DNA of 64,000 nucleotides from Alitta virens (lineage: Eukaryota; Annelida; Polychaeta; Phyllodocida; Nereididae): assembly GCA_932294295.1 (NCBI GenBank), contig OW028584.1, forward strand, positions 9,184,407 to 9,248,406, in the 5' to 3' direction. Below, one piece after another: positions 43,901-56,682 of the stretch; positions within the stretch are counted from its first letter, which is position 1, and every line of letters begins with the position of its first letter. A model generated the notes under the pieces. It was not told the origin of the DNA. It saw only the letters and a list, made by a program, of their open reading frames with translations, and did not search any database. The translations under genes and the position numbers were made by a program.

Positions 43901-46900
43901 ACCATTTCATTAATATCTGCTTATTTATATGAGTGTATAAAAAAAGATTTAAGATTTGCATCGTATACATCATAATGCCAATTGATAATTTTAAAACTAT
44001 TTTATTAAATCGCAGAGGGCAAAAGAACTCATGGCAGCAGCTGATACGCGAGCAAGCGGGGCTTTCATTTTCGGAAATGAACAGAAGAAGATATTACGAC
44101 AATTGGAACAAGCGAACAAAGACAATGATTTGATTTATCATGCAAGGTAATGGATATTAATCAAAGACCAGCACTACCAGTTATTAACGCAATGATCCAT
44201 TGTAGTTGATGGTGGGCTGTCTTGAGATTTATTAACATTAATTTGATGATCACTTTTAAAGTACTCACTTTTAGTTGGGGCAGTCTTCATCATATTTTGC
44301 TGTTAAAATGCAATATATTAAAAAGTGAACATAGTATTGGAAAAGCAAAATCGTACAAAAGTGAAAGTAGATATATAGAGATGACCAAATATCATTTCAA
44401 GGTATAATCATATTTTGGCCTTTTTTGTTTTTGACAAATTTGGTTGAACCCTTACGCAGTGCTTCAATTCAGCCCACATACCATATCCTGTTGGGGGTGT
44501 TGTTACATTGTACGCCCCAAATATTTCAGATAGGAATTGTTGCTTTAAGTGGTCTTTTGTGGAAATTGTCTAAAATTAACAATTAGCTAGTAGCTGGTTT
44601 AGCCAAACATGTCCTTCTACTTGCCACTTCTAGCATTTTGAGTTAAGGCTGTTCCACTTTAAGTGGTAGTGGGGGGGAAATTTTCAGACAACCCACCCCT
44701 GCTTTTTGTTTTTTGACAGAACCCCCCCCCCCCTCTCTCCCGCAACCGGTAAACCCCTCTTTTTTTCATTAAGATATTAAGAAAATAATTTTTCTACATT
44801 CATATATTAAGCAAATACTGGTCAACTGCCCTCCCACTCTTTTTTTCTTTTGGAGAACCTCTCCCTCTCTTTTTCAAAAACCTTCCTGTCCACCTCCACC
44901 CCACACTTTTAGACAAATTGCTGGAAGGTTTCTTGTTTCTCTGACACTTCAATCGACATGATGCACTTAATAGTTCAGTATTTACTTGGTTTCTTCCTTT
45001 CAGAATTCCAGATATTTCATCTTTGTCATCAATTGGGAAAGTCGCACCAGCCAAGTCTTTGCCTCCAGGCGATCAGCTCAGTTCCAATTTCCAAGGTGAT
45101 TATTCCTCCTTCCATTTGTTTCTGTAGATGTTCAGTGTTCATTTATAATATGACACCCTACTCAATTTTGCACTGTTACCTTATAAAATATTATGCCTAC
45201 AGCTTTTTATATTCTTTCAAGTGCCACTTCATCAACTACTTAAGCAGAAATATTAATTTTACTAAGGTTTTGTCCATAACTACAATAAGATTAGGCTGAC
45301 AAAGCCATTACAAGTTATCAAACAAATGAAGAGCTAACTTATCAACCTTTGTGTCTGCACCATAACATCAGTGTCTTTCAATTTATTTATTTTTTATTTC
45401 TTCAACAGATTTGTTTGGCAAAGTGGTCCCATTGTCCGTACACCAAGCTCTTCAATTCTCAGAGAGCAGAAAAGCGGAGATCGTCAACATGGAGGTGGGG
45501 CGACTGCGTGAAACCACTCAGTTGTTGAATAGGTAAAAGTTCTGTCTTATTCTTTCATTTGTTACACTTTACCAAAATGTTCATGAAAACTATGATTTAT
45601 TCATATTTGATGTTAAAAAAAGGCTCGAACTCATTGAAGCGGTGCAGTGAAGGATTTGGCCATTACTTAGCTTAATCAAGTTGTGCAGTTGAATGTTGTT
45701 ATCACAAGTTGCAATATACCTTGTGCTCCTTTAGGTTTATCCAATTTCTCTCTAAAGTTTTAACCTGATTATTCTCCCCTTCCAGCATTCTTGCTTCATT
45801 GAACCTCCCTGCTGCTATTGAAGATTTGTCAGGAACCAAAGTGCCGTCGTCGGTGTTGGAAAAGGCGGCAAAGTTACGAGAGATGGGGGGAGCAGATCAC
45901 CTGACACGCCTCATGAGCGAGCTGCCGGAATTACTCACTAGGAATAAACAGATCCTGGATGAGGTGTGTTGCTTTGCTCTTATTGTACTGATGTAAATAA
46001 CAATCATACATTCTATATACTATATATCTACCATCTTGTGTCATTTATTCTCAGTGGTCTCAATCATCTAAATAGCTTCACTAGAATTTGATGGACCGTG
46101 CAGTTTTGTCATTTGCCAAAACGCTTTAGGAATCTTAATTTTATGATCCTGTTCTTGAATGGCCCACTAAAATAAGTTAATAACTTGTACTTAATACATT
46201 GTCAATTGATGTCTAGGGAGTGAGAATGCTGGATGAGGAAGAGGCTTCTGACAAACAACATCGAGCTCAATTCAAAGAAAAGTGGACTCGGACACCATCG
46301 GAGAAACTGACTGAGCCAATAAGAATTGAAGCAGCCAAGTACGATAGCATCATAGACAATGCCGTCAAGGCAGACTCTATTGTTCAACAAAAGTATCAAT
46401 CACATCGCCCTGGCATTGAAATTCTTAGCAAATCTGATGTGAGTTATATATTGTGATTGAACGGGGAAATGTCTTAAGTTATCAGCAGTTGGAAATTTTT
46501 ATTGTTTTTCTTTGTTGGCTCTTACATCGCTCGCTTGCAACAGCATCTATATCATTTGGTTTTCAGGCAGATGTTGAAAGTTGGTTGCCATCAGGTAATT
46601 CTGTAGCAGCCCTCCAGGGGTCACCAGTGATCGCAAATCTGCGTAAATTGATGGAAGAAGTGGAAACGATCAAAGCAGAACGAGAAGTGATTGAAAATGA
46701 AATCAAGGAAGCTAAATGTGATTTGAGTGAGTCATGAACTTCGTCATAGTTTACGTCTAAGATAATATAACATTTTATTTGTTATTGGGGATGGTACAGT
46801 AATGCAAACCAACACAGGCTGTAAAACTTCTTAGCCAACTAATAGTACACCAAAAATGTTGAAAGGAGAGATTCTTCATGAAATAAGGAAACAGATGGTG

Positions 46901-49900
46901 AAATATGTAAATTAGCTGCCACTGGAGATGAGAACTGAACAATCCCTGCAAACAGGCAAGGAATTCCCTGAAAATAAGTGGTAAATACCCATAAATAATG
47001 GAAGTTATCACTAAGAATAAGAGGAAAATTATTTTTGTGTATGATATTGCCATTTTTGAGGTGTTACATGATGTTTTTGACTGAAACTGGCCCCATCCTT
47101 GAAGGCAGTTGCGCAGGGGGAGTAAAAGCTGTTCTTGACAAAGCCAGTAGTCTTGGTCTTATTGTATGCTAACTTGTGAAGTGCTGTCATGATGGCAAAT
47201 GCCTGTTGATAGAATATGAATTATGAATCTCGGGTGGGGCCCTAGCTCAATGGTAACGCGCTGAGCTTCTAACCACTGCGTCCCAGGGTTGATTCCCAGT
47301 CGAGCCTAAGTTTGATGGCTGTTTCATCCATCATCTCATTGCCATGGTTCCTGCCTGTCCTACTTAGCCCATCAGTTATACAGGACATAAAATCCTAATG
47401 CACCCACTCCATCTGTTCTAGTTAGCCCAACAGGTGCAGAAATACAGGAAGTAAAGCCTTAATGCACCCACCACCCAATTGCATATCTCTCATATCATTG
47501 ACCTGATTTCATACGATTTTGAAAGATGGGTAGAAATGCTGGTAGAATTATTTGTTTTAGAAAAGATAATTTTATGTTACTTTGACTCTTCAGCGTCTAG
47601 ATTCATGACTGCCCTTGCGCAAGATGGAGCCGTGAGTGAGGAGGCGATTTCTGCGAGTGAGCTGGACAGGATCTACACTCCCTTGCGGCAGCAGGTCTCT
47701 GAGAGCTTACAACGACAGGAACACATTGTCAATCAGACTCAGGTATTGTTGACTCATGGTTCCAATGAAAAGTTATCTAACATAAAATATATGCATTGCT
47801 ATGTACGTCCATTGGAACTATTTTATCATGCATATCGAATCATTGGGGTGGGGGGCCTAGCTTAGTGGTAGCATGCTGGGTTTCCATCCACTGGGTCCTG
47901 GGTTCGATTCCCAAGCCTCAGTTGGATGGCTGTTTCATGCCATGGTCCCTGCCTGTCCTAATTAGCCCATCAGGTGCAGAAATTCAGGACATAAAGCCCT
48001 AATCCACTCATATTGAATCTTTTTATTCCATAATAACCATTTTAGTATTCAACTTGCATGCATCTTTTTGCTGATTTTATAAGTAGACTTCAACTTATTG
48101 TTTGTTGATTATGTGGTTGCAAATGTTTGTAATGACTTAGATGCACTAAAGGCAAAAATACTTTACGTTCTGGTTTCTCCACAAATATATGTAGTGTGTA
48201 TGAAGCTCTACAGATAATAGAGTTGTATTTTAATGATATTTCAGAGTGTTAATGCTGAATTTGTGAGAGCGAAATCCCAAAACCAGTCAGGAGCATCACG
48301 TGAAGAAAAGCTCAAAGAACTTGCAGCCGCCTATGACGGTTATGTTGAATTAAAGGGCAACCTCGAAGAAGGAACTAAGGTGAGAATGATTTTCAAATGT
48401 CTCGTGAATATTTCTGTATTTCTCTTGATGAATTCAAAGATGTCAGAAGTTTTATATGCATTCTTTTTTGGTGCTTAAGTTCTACAATGACCTGACCCAA
48501 CTCCTGGTCAAGTTCCAAACCAAAGTCAGCGATTTGTGTTTCGCTCGGAAGACAGAGAAAGAAGAACTCATGCGCGACCTCCAGCGTAGTATCGCAAATC
48601 AACCCTCGGGGGCAGCACCTGCCCAGCCTTCATATCACCAACCAACAGGTGGGGACACTAGTCTTATTTTTAACCAATTGGAAAAAGTTACTTTTCAGGA
48701 TGGTATGTATGGTTATGCTGTACAGTGTGTGCCATGGACGCTATCTCATCATCAAATCAGTTCTGCTGGTAAATTTCTCAGTGCATGTGACATGCAACTC
48801 ACATAATTGGGGCTTATTATGGAATTTAATCCATCTGTAGACTTTGTAGATAATCATGATTGGCTTGATTCCCTGCACTGTAGCGTTTGACAAACAATTA
48901 AGTTAGTAATTAAGCAGCCGATCTATGAGTAGATCTGATCAAAGGAGCTGTGTAAGTAGATTTCCCTTTTATTGTGAACAGTTGACATTTGGCAAAAGTG
49001 GGGAGAACATCATCCATTCATTTGCGATATGATTAAGGACTAGTTGTTGATCTCCTCATTTCCATAGTTGGTTTTCTCACAATGTGACATATTGTACTTG
49101 TTCTCAGTTAAAAACTTCCCTGAACTTTTTGTCAAATGTCATCTAAAAGGCAGTGTGAGTAAAATAGCCCAGATGATGCTGGAGGGCGTCATGCGAAGGT
49201 GGGTCACATTTAATGGTTAAACTAAAGGTGTTTGGTTAGTCTTTTTAGAACAAATATAGATGGTTTATAGTCTGTTTAAGTGCTTCAGTGATTGTTAAGA
49301 CTTCATATAGTGCATGAATTTAATGAATTACTTTGTTATTGCCATGCACATTTGCTGAAATATGTAATCTATTGACTGCATTACCTCAAAAGACAGTTCT
49401 GCTGGTATATTTTTATCTTGTTTATGATTGATAGAGAAATAGAAGAAATAAACGAATAATGAGACCCTGTCCCTGGTCTTTGCCTAATTGTTGAACTGCC
49501 ATGTCTGTCTGAATTTTTCTGGAAAAAGTGTTTGATAGTTAGCTTTTCAGCAAGTGTGCTGGCATGTGACTAGTACTAAATTTCATGTTACTCAATAATC
49601 AAAAGGGTGTTGCATTTTTAGAAGTGGAGGACAGGTTATATACATTGTTTAAAGAAATAATAATGTTTTCATCTTAGTTTTGATTTAATTATCTTCATGA
49701 TTAATTTAATCATGAGTGAATGAAGTGAAAATATGAATTTTCATAGAATAGTGTTGTTGTCTACAAAATGTTCTCCACTTTAAAAAATGTAAATGCCTAA
49801 CTGGTATAGGGTTATGGTATGCATGGCATTGTGCATGCTATTCTGTCTGTTAGTTCTTTACTTGCATTTTTCTATTTTTTGTAATTTGATAACTTAGATT

Positions 49901-52900
49901 TTTGATAAGAGAATGGAAAATTGTGTCTTTTGGAAGAGATAGAATAAGATCAATGAAACTGTGTAATTGTCACCTAAGACAAAGTAATTAAAAGTCGTTC
50001 ATACAGTATTACCAAATCTTTGAAAATAGTAATTTTGAACAAGCAAAAATAAACAGTTTTTAAGTGCAATTTATTACAGAGTCATATCAGTTATCGAAAA
50101 TATTCAGGTTTATCGTTGGATTTTCCATCCTCTTTAAATGCTAAGCCTTTTAAAAATATATTTGCATTATAAGTGTGTGTATTAAAGTGCACGTTAATTT
50201 TAATATGTAATATTAATTTTACTTCGTGTTTTTGTTGTTCTGGTAGTTATGTTAAATTTGAAATTAGTTCATATTTATATTAGTATGGTATTATTATGTT
50301 GCACAACAAGACTGCCATTTTCCAAAAAAATTATATTTTAAAATCAATAAAGTTATCAATATGAATTTTACAAAACTATATACCATTGCATTCTTTGTTC
50401 ACAACTTAGAAGAAAATGTGTAACTTCCATTTGATATGAACTAATTCATTCAGGATTGGAAGTGGCACAGTCTTGTTATATTTCTAAATTGAATTGTTTT
50501 TAATTTTCTTGGAAGTGTTTAGAAGTAATGTTCTTAATTTCTTAGTATTACTTGCGTGTTTTGTTTTGATGTGCACCCCACTTTTAGAAAGTTAATGTAA
50601 TTGAGAGAGTGAGAAGTGTCACACATGGCTGAATTCACTCACAAGCTAACTAGTGTTATTTATGATGCCTGGAGCTGCTGCTACTGAGCCCCAGGTACCA
50701 TCAATGTAATATTCATTGAGATTGGGTTTATCATCTGTGCTATTTCCAACCCATGAGAGAATTGAGTTTGATTAAACCAAACACTTGTGAGTGGAAACCT
50801 CTGCCAATGTGCACCTGTTAGAAGTTTATTACTTCATAGTTAGGTTAGTTGATTAGTTTATTTTGTTTTGTGAGTGGATGTTGTGTTTATTTGTTATGTA
50901 ATTGTGACTGCACAGAGGCGACATCTTCGGGACAAGATCAACAAGCGAAAAGTCAACCTCCCGCTAGGCCACCCCCTCCAAAACCGAACCGGTCGGCCCC
51001 TGCGCCTCCCAACCAGCAAAATTCTCCAGGTAGTATGTTATTAATGCACTGTAAGGACACCCTAATGCCTTTACATTAGAGGTTTTAAATTGCCAAGTTT
51101 AATTTCATTTCTGTGGGGTTTGTTTGCAATGATACTTCTATTGATATTTTTTTTGAAGTTTGTTCTGTACATGTACTGCATTGGTAAGTTTGATACATGT
51201 GTGACACACTGTGAAAATGGGCTTGACAACATGTAGTTGCATTGATGATTGATGAGTAAAAACTTAAAATATTATGGCTCAGTTAATTAACCTTGCTCCG
51301 TGAGTGTAGTAGCTTGAAAACTTTTTGTCTTGACAGTGCTGTAGATTCTACTCTTAGTAGGTGTTCATTGTAAATCTGAATGATGTACTAACTTTACGAG
51401 GAAAATTTTCTATAAAAGGCAACTATGTACCAACAACAGGATGTGCCACTGATCTGTATACCAGTAATATATCATGTACTGTTTTTCTGAATTACAGTCC
51501 AGCCTTCAGCTGCCGTTTCCACTCCTAATGCTCCCGCAGCTCCTGCCTCTGCTCCTCAGCCTTATGGTAATTATTCATTTTTATCAATTGGATTTTTGCT
51601 AATAAAATATTAATAAGGTTAAAATTACAAATCCATGTAGATGATATTAGCTGCTATTGTCTGAACATCAAAAAAGAAACAAGAGTCCTTAGAAGTCAAA
51701 TGAATTTGAACTATTAAACTTAATCAAGCAGGACCTGAATTCTCTGTTAAAACTATGCACGTTAGAAATAGCAAATGTTTATTTTATGCACTAATTGAAA
51801 TTTGTTTAGCTGGAAGCCAGCCGTTCAGTTACCACCAAGGAGCGCCAAGTTCAGCACCGTCTCAACAGCCTTACAGTATGCCTTGCTCTTTGTATTCACC
51901 TTAACTGAATTGAGTTCATAGTTTAAGATTTAGTGCTTTGCATTGATAAATCCAGATGATAGAACAATACACAAATGGCAGCATGTAGTTTCATTTATTG
52001 CATTAAAGAAGCAATACATGTATGTAGTTTGGTGGTTGATAGATTTTGGTTACTCAAAGGCGGCAGCATTAGCTGCCTTCTTTGTTTGCAACGATCCGCG
52101 GAAGCCAGCGTGACGAGGGGTTGTATCCGGTTTTACAATTAGGTCAGCAGCAAATTTGAAAACATATCTTATGTCAATGGGCACGAAAATACCGTGGATG
52201 TGTGCCACGATTCACGCCAGAAAAATGACTCTACAGACTTAGCGTTTTGTCAGCAGGCAGTCGACGACTTGCTTCAGAGTTGTATATTTTGGTAGCATTT
52301 TGTCCAGTAGAAGTTCGTGCAAATCGCGGTAAAAAGATGCATTTTTCAGGCTGTGCCTCTCTGATGAACAAGATGGCAACTCCAACGGAAATGACCGAAG
52401 TTCATTGTATAGCTTTGTGCATGTTCAGGCAAGAGGCCCCCGGTGGGGAATTCTTGCAGTGTCTTAGCGTTGATTGGTCGTTGTTCAATTTTGAAAACCC
52501 ACCGGGGGCCTCTTTCCATATTTTAGTGTATTCGGACATGCGCAGTGACACGTCTATGTAGGTCAACGCTACAACACGTCCAAATGTCAGTGGAAATTGC
52601 CACATAACAAAGCGAATTTTGCAGTTTCGACGGGAAGTGGATACCGTTTTTGTTCAGAAAGGTATTCTATGACGTTCTGGCTTTTATTTAATGTATACTT
52701 GGTGCATTTGATCAACTTTTGACTAAGTTATGCGCTTAGGTCGTCGTGGTTAGCAAACGTTCGCTTTGATAATGTCAGCTGTCAAATGGTATGGACGTTG
52801 AACATGTATACAACCCTCCTCCAGCCGCCTTTGTTGCACATCTTATGTGCTCTAGTTTAGTTAGCATACGTGGAGGACAATCATTTGGTTTAGCAGCACA

Positions 52901-53781
52901 AACACTTAATTCATAAGGTCACAGTAATGTTAAGTAATTCTAGATTGTTTTCATTTTGTATTGAAACAAAACAAACTAACACCAGAAAGTGCAAGCACAG
53001 TTGCAGTGGAATAACAAACAAAAAACTAAAGTTGGCATCAACCTGTGGCATTAATAATTTCATAACAACATGCAGTTTGTTTTGTGGTGAATAATCTGAT
53101 TAATTTATATGGGATGATGTAAATATATAAATTATGACCATAATTCAGAGGTATTTTTTTAATTTCCTCCCATACAATGTATGTACATTTGAAGGTCATG
53201 ATATACTGTGCTGTAATAGGGGTTATTTGGCTTCTTTCCTTAGCTATTTTTTACTTGCAAACATAAATATTTGATATATGGTGCAATATTGACTTTTAAT
53301 GGTGTAATGTGTGGTAATAATTTTTTAATGAATTTCTCAATCAGATTACAAAAATGTCTTAAAATTTATTAACGTACTTGAGAAGTGAAATATGATATAA
53401 TTTGAAAGTGGATGCAACGGGATCCGTTTCAACTATTTGGACGTTGTGTGATCAAATACATTGCAATTGTTGGCATTTACTGAAAAAATAAATTATCTGG
53501 CAATGTTCTGCTTTTGGATAGTATATCTGTACAGTATTGATTATTGGAATGATATTTGGTCTATTGGTTTTTCAGGTCAAAGCCAACTTCCGTATCCCAC
53601 TTACAACACACCGTATCCTGTCTACCCATCCGGAGGATACGTGCCACCTCCAATGCCACAGGGATACAACCCGTATGCCGCATACAACCCCGGATACCCT
53701 CAGCCTCAACCTCAGCCGTATCCACAGCAACAGCCGTATCCTGGTTACCCCGGATACCCTCCCCAACAACAATGGCGTTAG
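40930..53781 (+). CDS. PDCD6IP: ALIX (PDCD6-interacting protein; Bro1-V-PRR), 20 coding exons, ~883 aa
   Basis: Exons: 40930-41132, 41685-41739, 41864-41933, 42153-42280, 42736-42889, 43386-43495, 43635-43751, 44016-44146, 45004-45095, 45409-45532, 45786-45963, 46217-46438, 46567-46726, 47594-47742, 48245-48379, 48480-48648, 50916-51029, 51498-51566, 51810-51875, 53576-53781. All are GT-AG and phases are consistent. ALIX links ESCRT-I and ESCRT-III in multivesicular sorting, cytokinesis and membrane repair. Exons 1-10 give the Bro1 domain ([22 protein letters not shown]-like [11 protein letters not shown]). Exons 10-16 give the coiled V domain, with FYNDLTQLL at the start of exon 16 matching the human Phe676 region for YPXnL ligands. 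Exons 16-20 give the Pro-rich tail ([32 protein letters not shown]). No P(S/T)AP motif is seen. The gene ends QQQWR. Confidence 0.96.
47232..47476 (+). mobile_element. tRNA-derived SINE, copy 2 (ALIX intron 13)
   Basis: The same tRNA-like head (A box CTAGCTCAATGGTAA, B box GGGTTGATTCCC) and body as copy 1, with part of the tail duplicated. Flanking AATTATGAATCTC and AATTGCATATCTC form an imperfect target duplication. Confidence 0.85.
47843..48008 (+). mobile_element. tRNA-derived SINE, copy 3 (ALIX intron 14)
   Basis: Head with CTAGCTTAGTGGTAGCA and GGGTTCGATTCCC, then the shared body ending AAAGCCCTAATCCAC. CATATCGAATC before it and CATATTGAATC after it form an 11-bp target duplication with one mismatch. 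Confidence 0.88.
48649..50915. other. large ALIX intron 16, nothing further seen
   Basis: 2.27 kb of AT-rich intron. I see no ORF, RNA gene or clear repeat in it. Confidence 0.6.
52070..52870. repeat. interspersed repeat in ALIX intron 19
   Basis: 52612-52865 matches 10968-11125 in the same direction and 9800-10120 inverted. 52368-52440 matches 11128-11205 inverted. It is more GC-rich than the intron, and its short ORF (52247-52561) is not supported by the other copies. Confidence 0.7.
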
Positions 53782-55794
53782 GTTCTAACAATACTGTGTG
53801 AATTTTTATCAAGGTTATTTGTTAAAATTAGCAAATTGCGCTTGTTTATTGGACTATTTGGATTATTTGTAACATCGCTATTAATAGTCTGGCCTGGTGT
53901 CCAGTTATAGGGTTTGAAAGTTAAAGATTAAAGGAACTGTGAACAATGAAGCTAATAAATGTACATTTTTGCGTCAAATTAAATGCAATGTACATTTTCT
54001 TCGAAAAATGTTAACAGTTGCGAGGTCACATGATGCAATATGGAATAAATTCAAAGATTTATTTGATTTAATGTTTGTAAGCTTGAAAGATAATGTAAAA
54101 AGTTGTCATTAAATTGTGACTGCATATTAAAATGCCCTATTATCAGGGCAAACTTGAATGTTTATCATTTAAAGTGTATGTTAACTGTTTCTTGATCAAA
54201 TGCATTGAATCAGTCTGTTATTTTGAAACACGTAAACATCATTTCATACGTATGATATATTCACATAATGAGTAACCTGTATTGTATGAAGTTCATCATA
54301 ATACCATTATTAATATGAAAGGTATTTGCATAAATTTCAAATCACATGGACTCTTTGACAGGTTGCTTGCTTTGATCACATATGTATTTGCAATCTAAGA
54401 AAAGTCCAATACCTGTATAATGAATGGATTATTAAATCATGATTAGTTTCATCCATCTCTGATGCCTCTCTATATCTCCGCTGTTTTTATTGCGTCATTG
54501 TTTATCTTGAATGAATAACGAATATAAGTGAAATATAAGTGAATAGCTTTAGTGTCTGTCCTCACTCCTTATGTCATGTTCTGCTGTTTGACATTTTTGA
54601 AAACAGTCTTGTTTATGCACTTTCTTTGTAAAAATACTTGATAAAAGATCACAAGAAATTAAGGAGATAAAAAAAATAAGAGCTCACACTCCATGAGCAC
54701 CTTTAGATAAGCTTAATGTATATAAAGTCAATGCTGAGAAATGTAACTTTAGAATTGTGATATATATTTTCATGCTATTGAGATGTTCTAATTGTATGAG
54801 GGGAGAGCTCTAGGTTCATAGGCTTATGTTGAGATTTGTTATCCAAGAATGATCAGTGATTATTACCAAAAATCATACTTCAATGATTCTACATAATGCC
54901 AATTATGGATTCTGTGGATCTTATTCTCTGTACTTCACCCTGAAGACATGATTATTGACTGGCCAGTAATGCTACTGATTGATTTTTTAATCTCCATAAA
55001 CACCTGACATATAAATAGGCAATTTAGTGTTAATAAACCGCTGCTTGTTTCACTGTGATGGTAATTGCACTGACATTATCAATTTCAATGCTGCTTTGGC
55101 TTGGAAATATTGTTATTTATGCATTGACTGTGTTTCATAATGTTACGATGTATCTAAAGTGCTTGTTAATTTCTTCATTATTATCACTTTCCCGTATGCA
55201 ATATCTCTTTAGTATTTTACACAAGTATATTTTTTATGTTCCTAATCATGTATTTTTGTTTCTTTTGAAACACTGCTTTGGTCATAATACAGTGATGACT
55301 CATTATGACGAGTACTCTTGCTAATGTATAATTTTATGAAAAAGTGATACTTACCTGGTAGCAATTAGATATATATGAATCTAATATAATAATATTCTTG
55401 AGCATGTTAACTTTTTTTTTAAATATCGCTGAAATTTATTTTGTTTAATATCTTGCATACATTATTGTTAATTGCAAAAAAAGACATTTCGGTAGTGGGA
55501 TCTAAGCAAGATTCAAAATGTGTTGGAAATAAAGTTTAACATCTGCAGACTTAAAGTATTTGTTTTGCTTCATTGGATTTGGTCATCGTAGTCGATATGT
55601 CCATGATAGGTCGTCTTGTTTGAAGCCTTGAGTTGGTTAATCTGATTTTTGAAGTTGCAAGGTTTGCAGTCGCAGGGGCATGCAGAATTTGGACAAGCAT
55701 TTTAATAAGCATTTTGATTGCCAAAATTAATGGCATGTATGACCCTAGATGGACTTCCATCTTCTGTGCTCACTAACATATTGCATGCATCCTC
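53782..55794. other. ALIX 3'UTR and intergenic DNA
   Basis: AT-rich. The first good polyadenylation signal, AATAAA, is at 54044-54049. No further gene is supported; the short ORF at 55055-55324 is hydrophobic but has no supporting feature. Confidence 0.6.
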
Positions 55795-55955
55795 GTACCC
55801 CGTTCACAAATTCCTGCATACGCCTCTGGTTTAGGTCTTGATGCCCAAAGATGCCACAAATTGGACAGTTAAAACTGGTGAGCACCTACCTACCAACCTT
55901 ATTTTAGCCTAACAGTCCTACACCCGAACCACTACACCAGCCAGCCACTTAGAAA
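55795..55955 (-). mobile_element. probable tRNA-derived SINE remnant
   Basis: On the minus strand the head reads GGCTGGTGTAGTGGTTCGGG, an A-box-like start, but the B box is decayed. It is similar in layout to 61641-61788. Confidence 0.4.
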
Positions 55956-56682
55956 CTACGTAGCTTCTTCTTGGTACATATATAATATGAAACAAAGTGA
56001 ATAAGCTGGGATAGTGAAGCCACTTTTAGTCAACATTCAGTAATTTATATATACACCTGTATTTGTGGATTGTTGTGCAGTGGAACTCTCTGGATGTCTT
56101 GCTGTGTGCTGTATCAATTATTAATGACAGTTGCTTATAAAAGTGAAATAGATTAACCTATTTTTTGGCATAAAAAAAAACTTAAAACACCAATGTCCAG
56201 TAGTTTACTGATGTGTACACACTAAATTTCTTTTTTTCTTTCTTTTCATAGTTTTGAAGACTTTTTTCAAGTCAAACGATCCATGCCTTCCTTGCCCCTT
56301 CACAAATCGAGCGGCTCTTGCAAAGACAAAGTGTTTCTCTAAAGTTTATGTGATGTGTGTACGTTAGGGTTTCCATTTAATATATTTCAAAGTTGAATAT
56401 TTTGTCCCAAAGCAGGTCTTTATTTGTTGTGTTTAATAAGGCTGTGTAATTTCAGTAAATTACAATGGTGTGCAAATTATGTTAGGAATAAATAATGTAA
56501 TCTATGTAACATAACCACAGTGTGGACCCTCAAAACATTTGGACTTTTCCCCAAGAATGCTTGCCAGAATATTTTGATGACATTCAATAGTGTGGTTTAT
56601 ATGGTTACAATTAATTCAGGTGGTACGATGGACTAGGAATAATATTCCCCATAAAAAATAACCAAAATATATACACAACATC

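Noticed and set aside
52247..52561. 104-codon ORF in ALIX intron 19
   Set aside because: It lies in an interspersed repeat, and the ORF is not maintained in the other copies.
55055..55324. Hydrophobic 89-codon ORF downstream of ALIX
   Set aside because: AT-rich sequence commonly yields such frames; no family motif, splice context or duplicate copy supports it.
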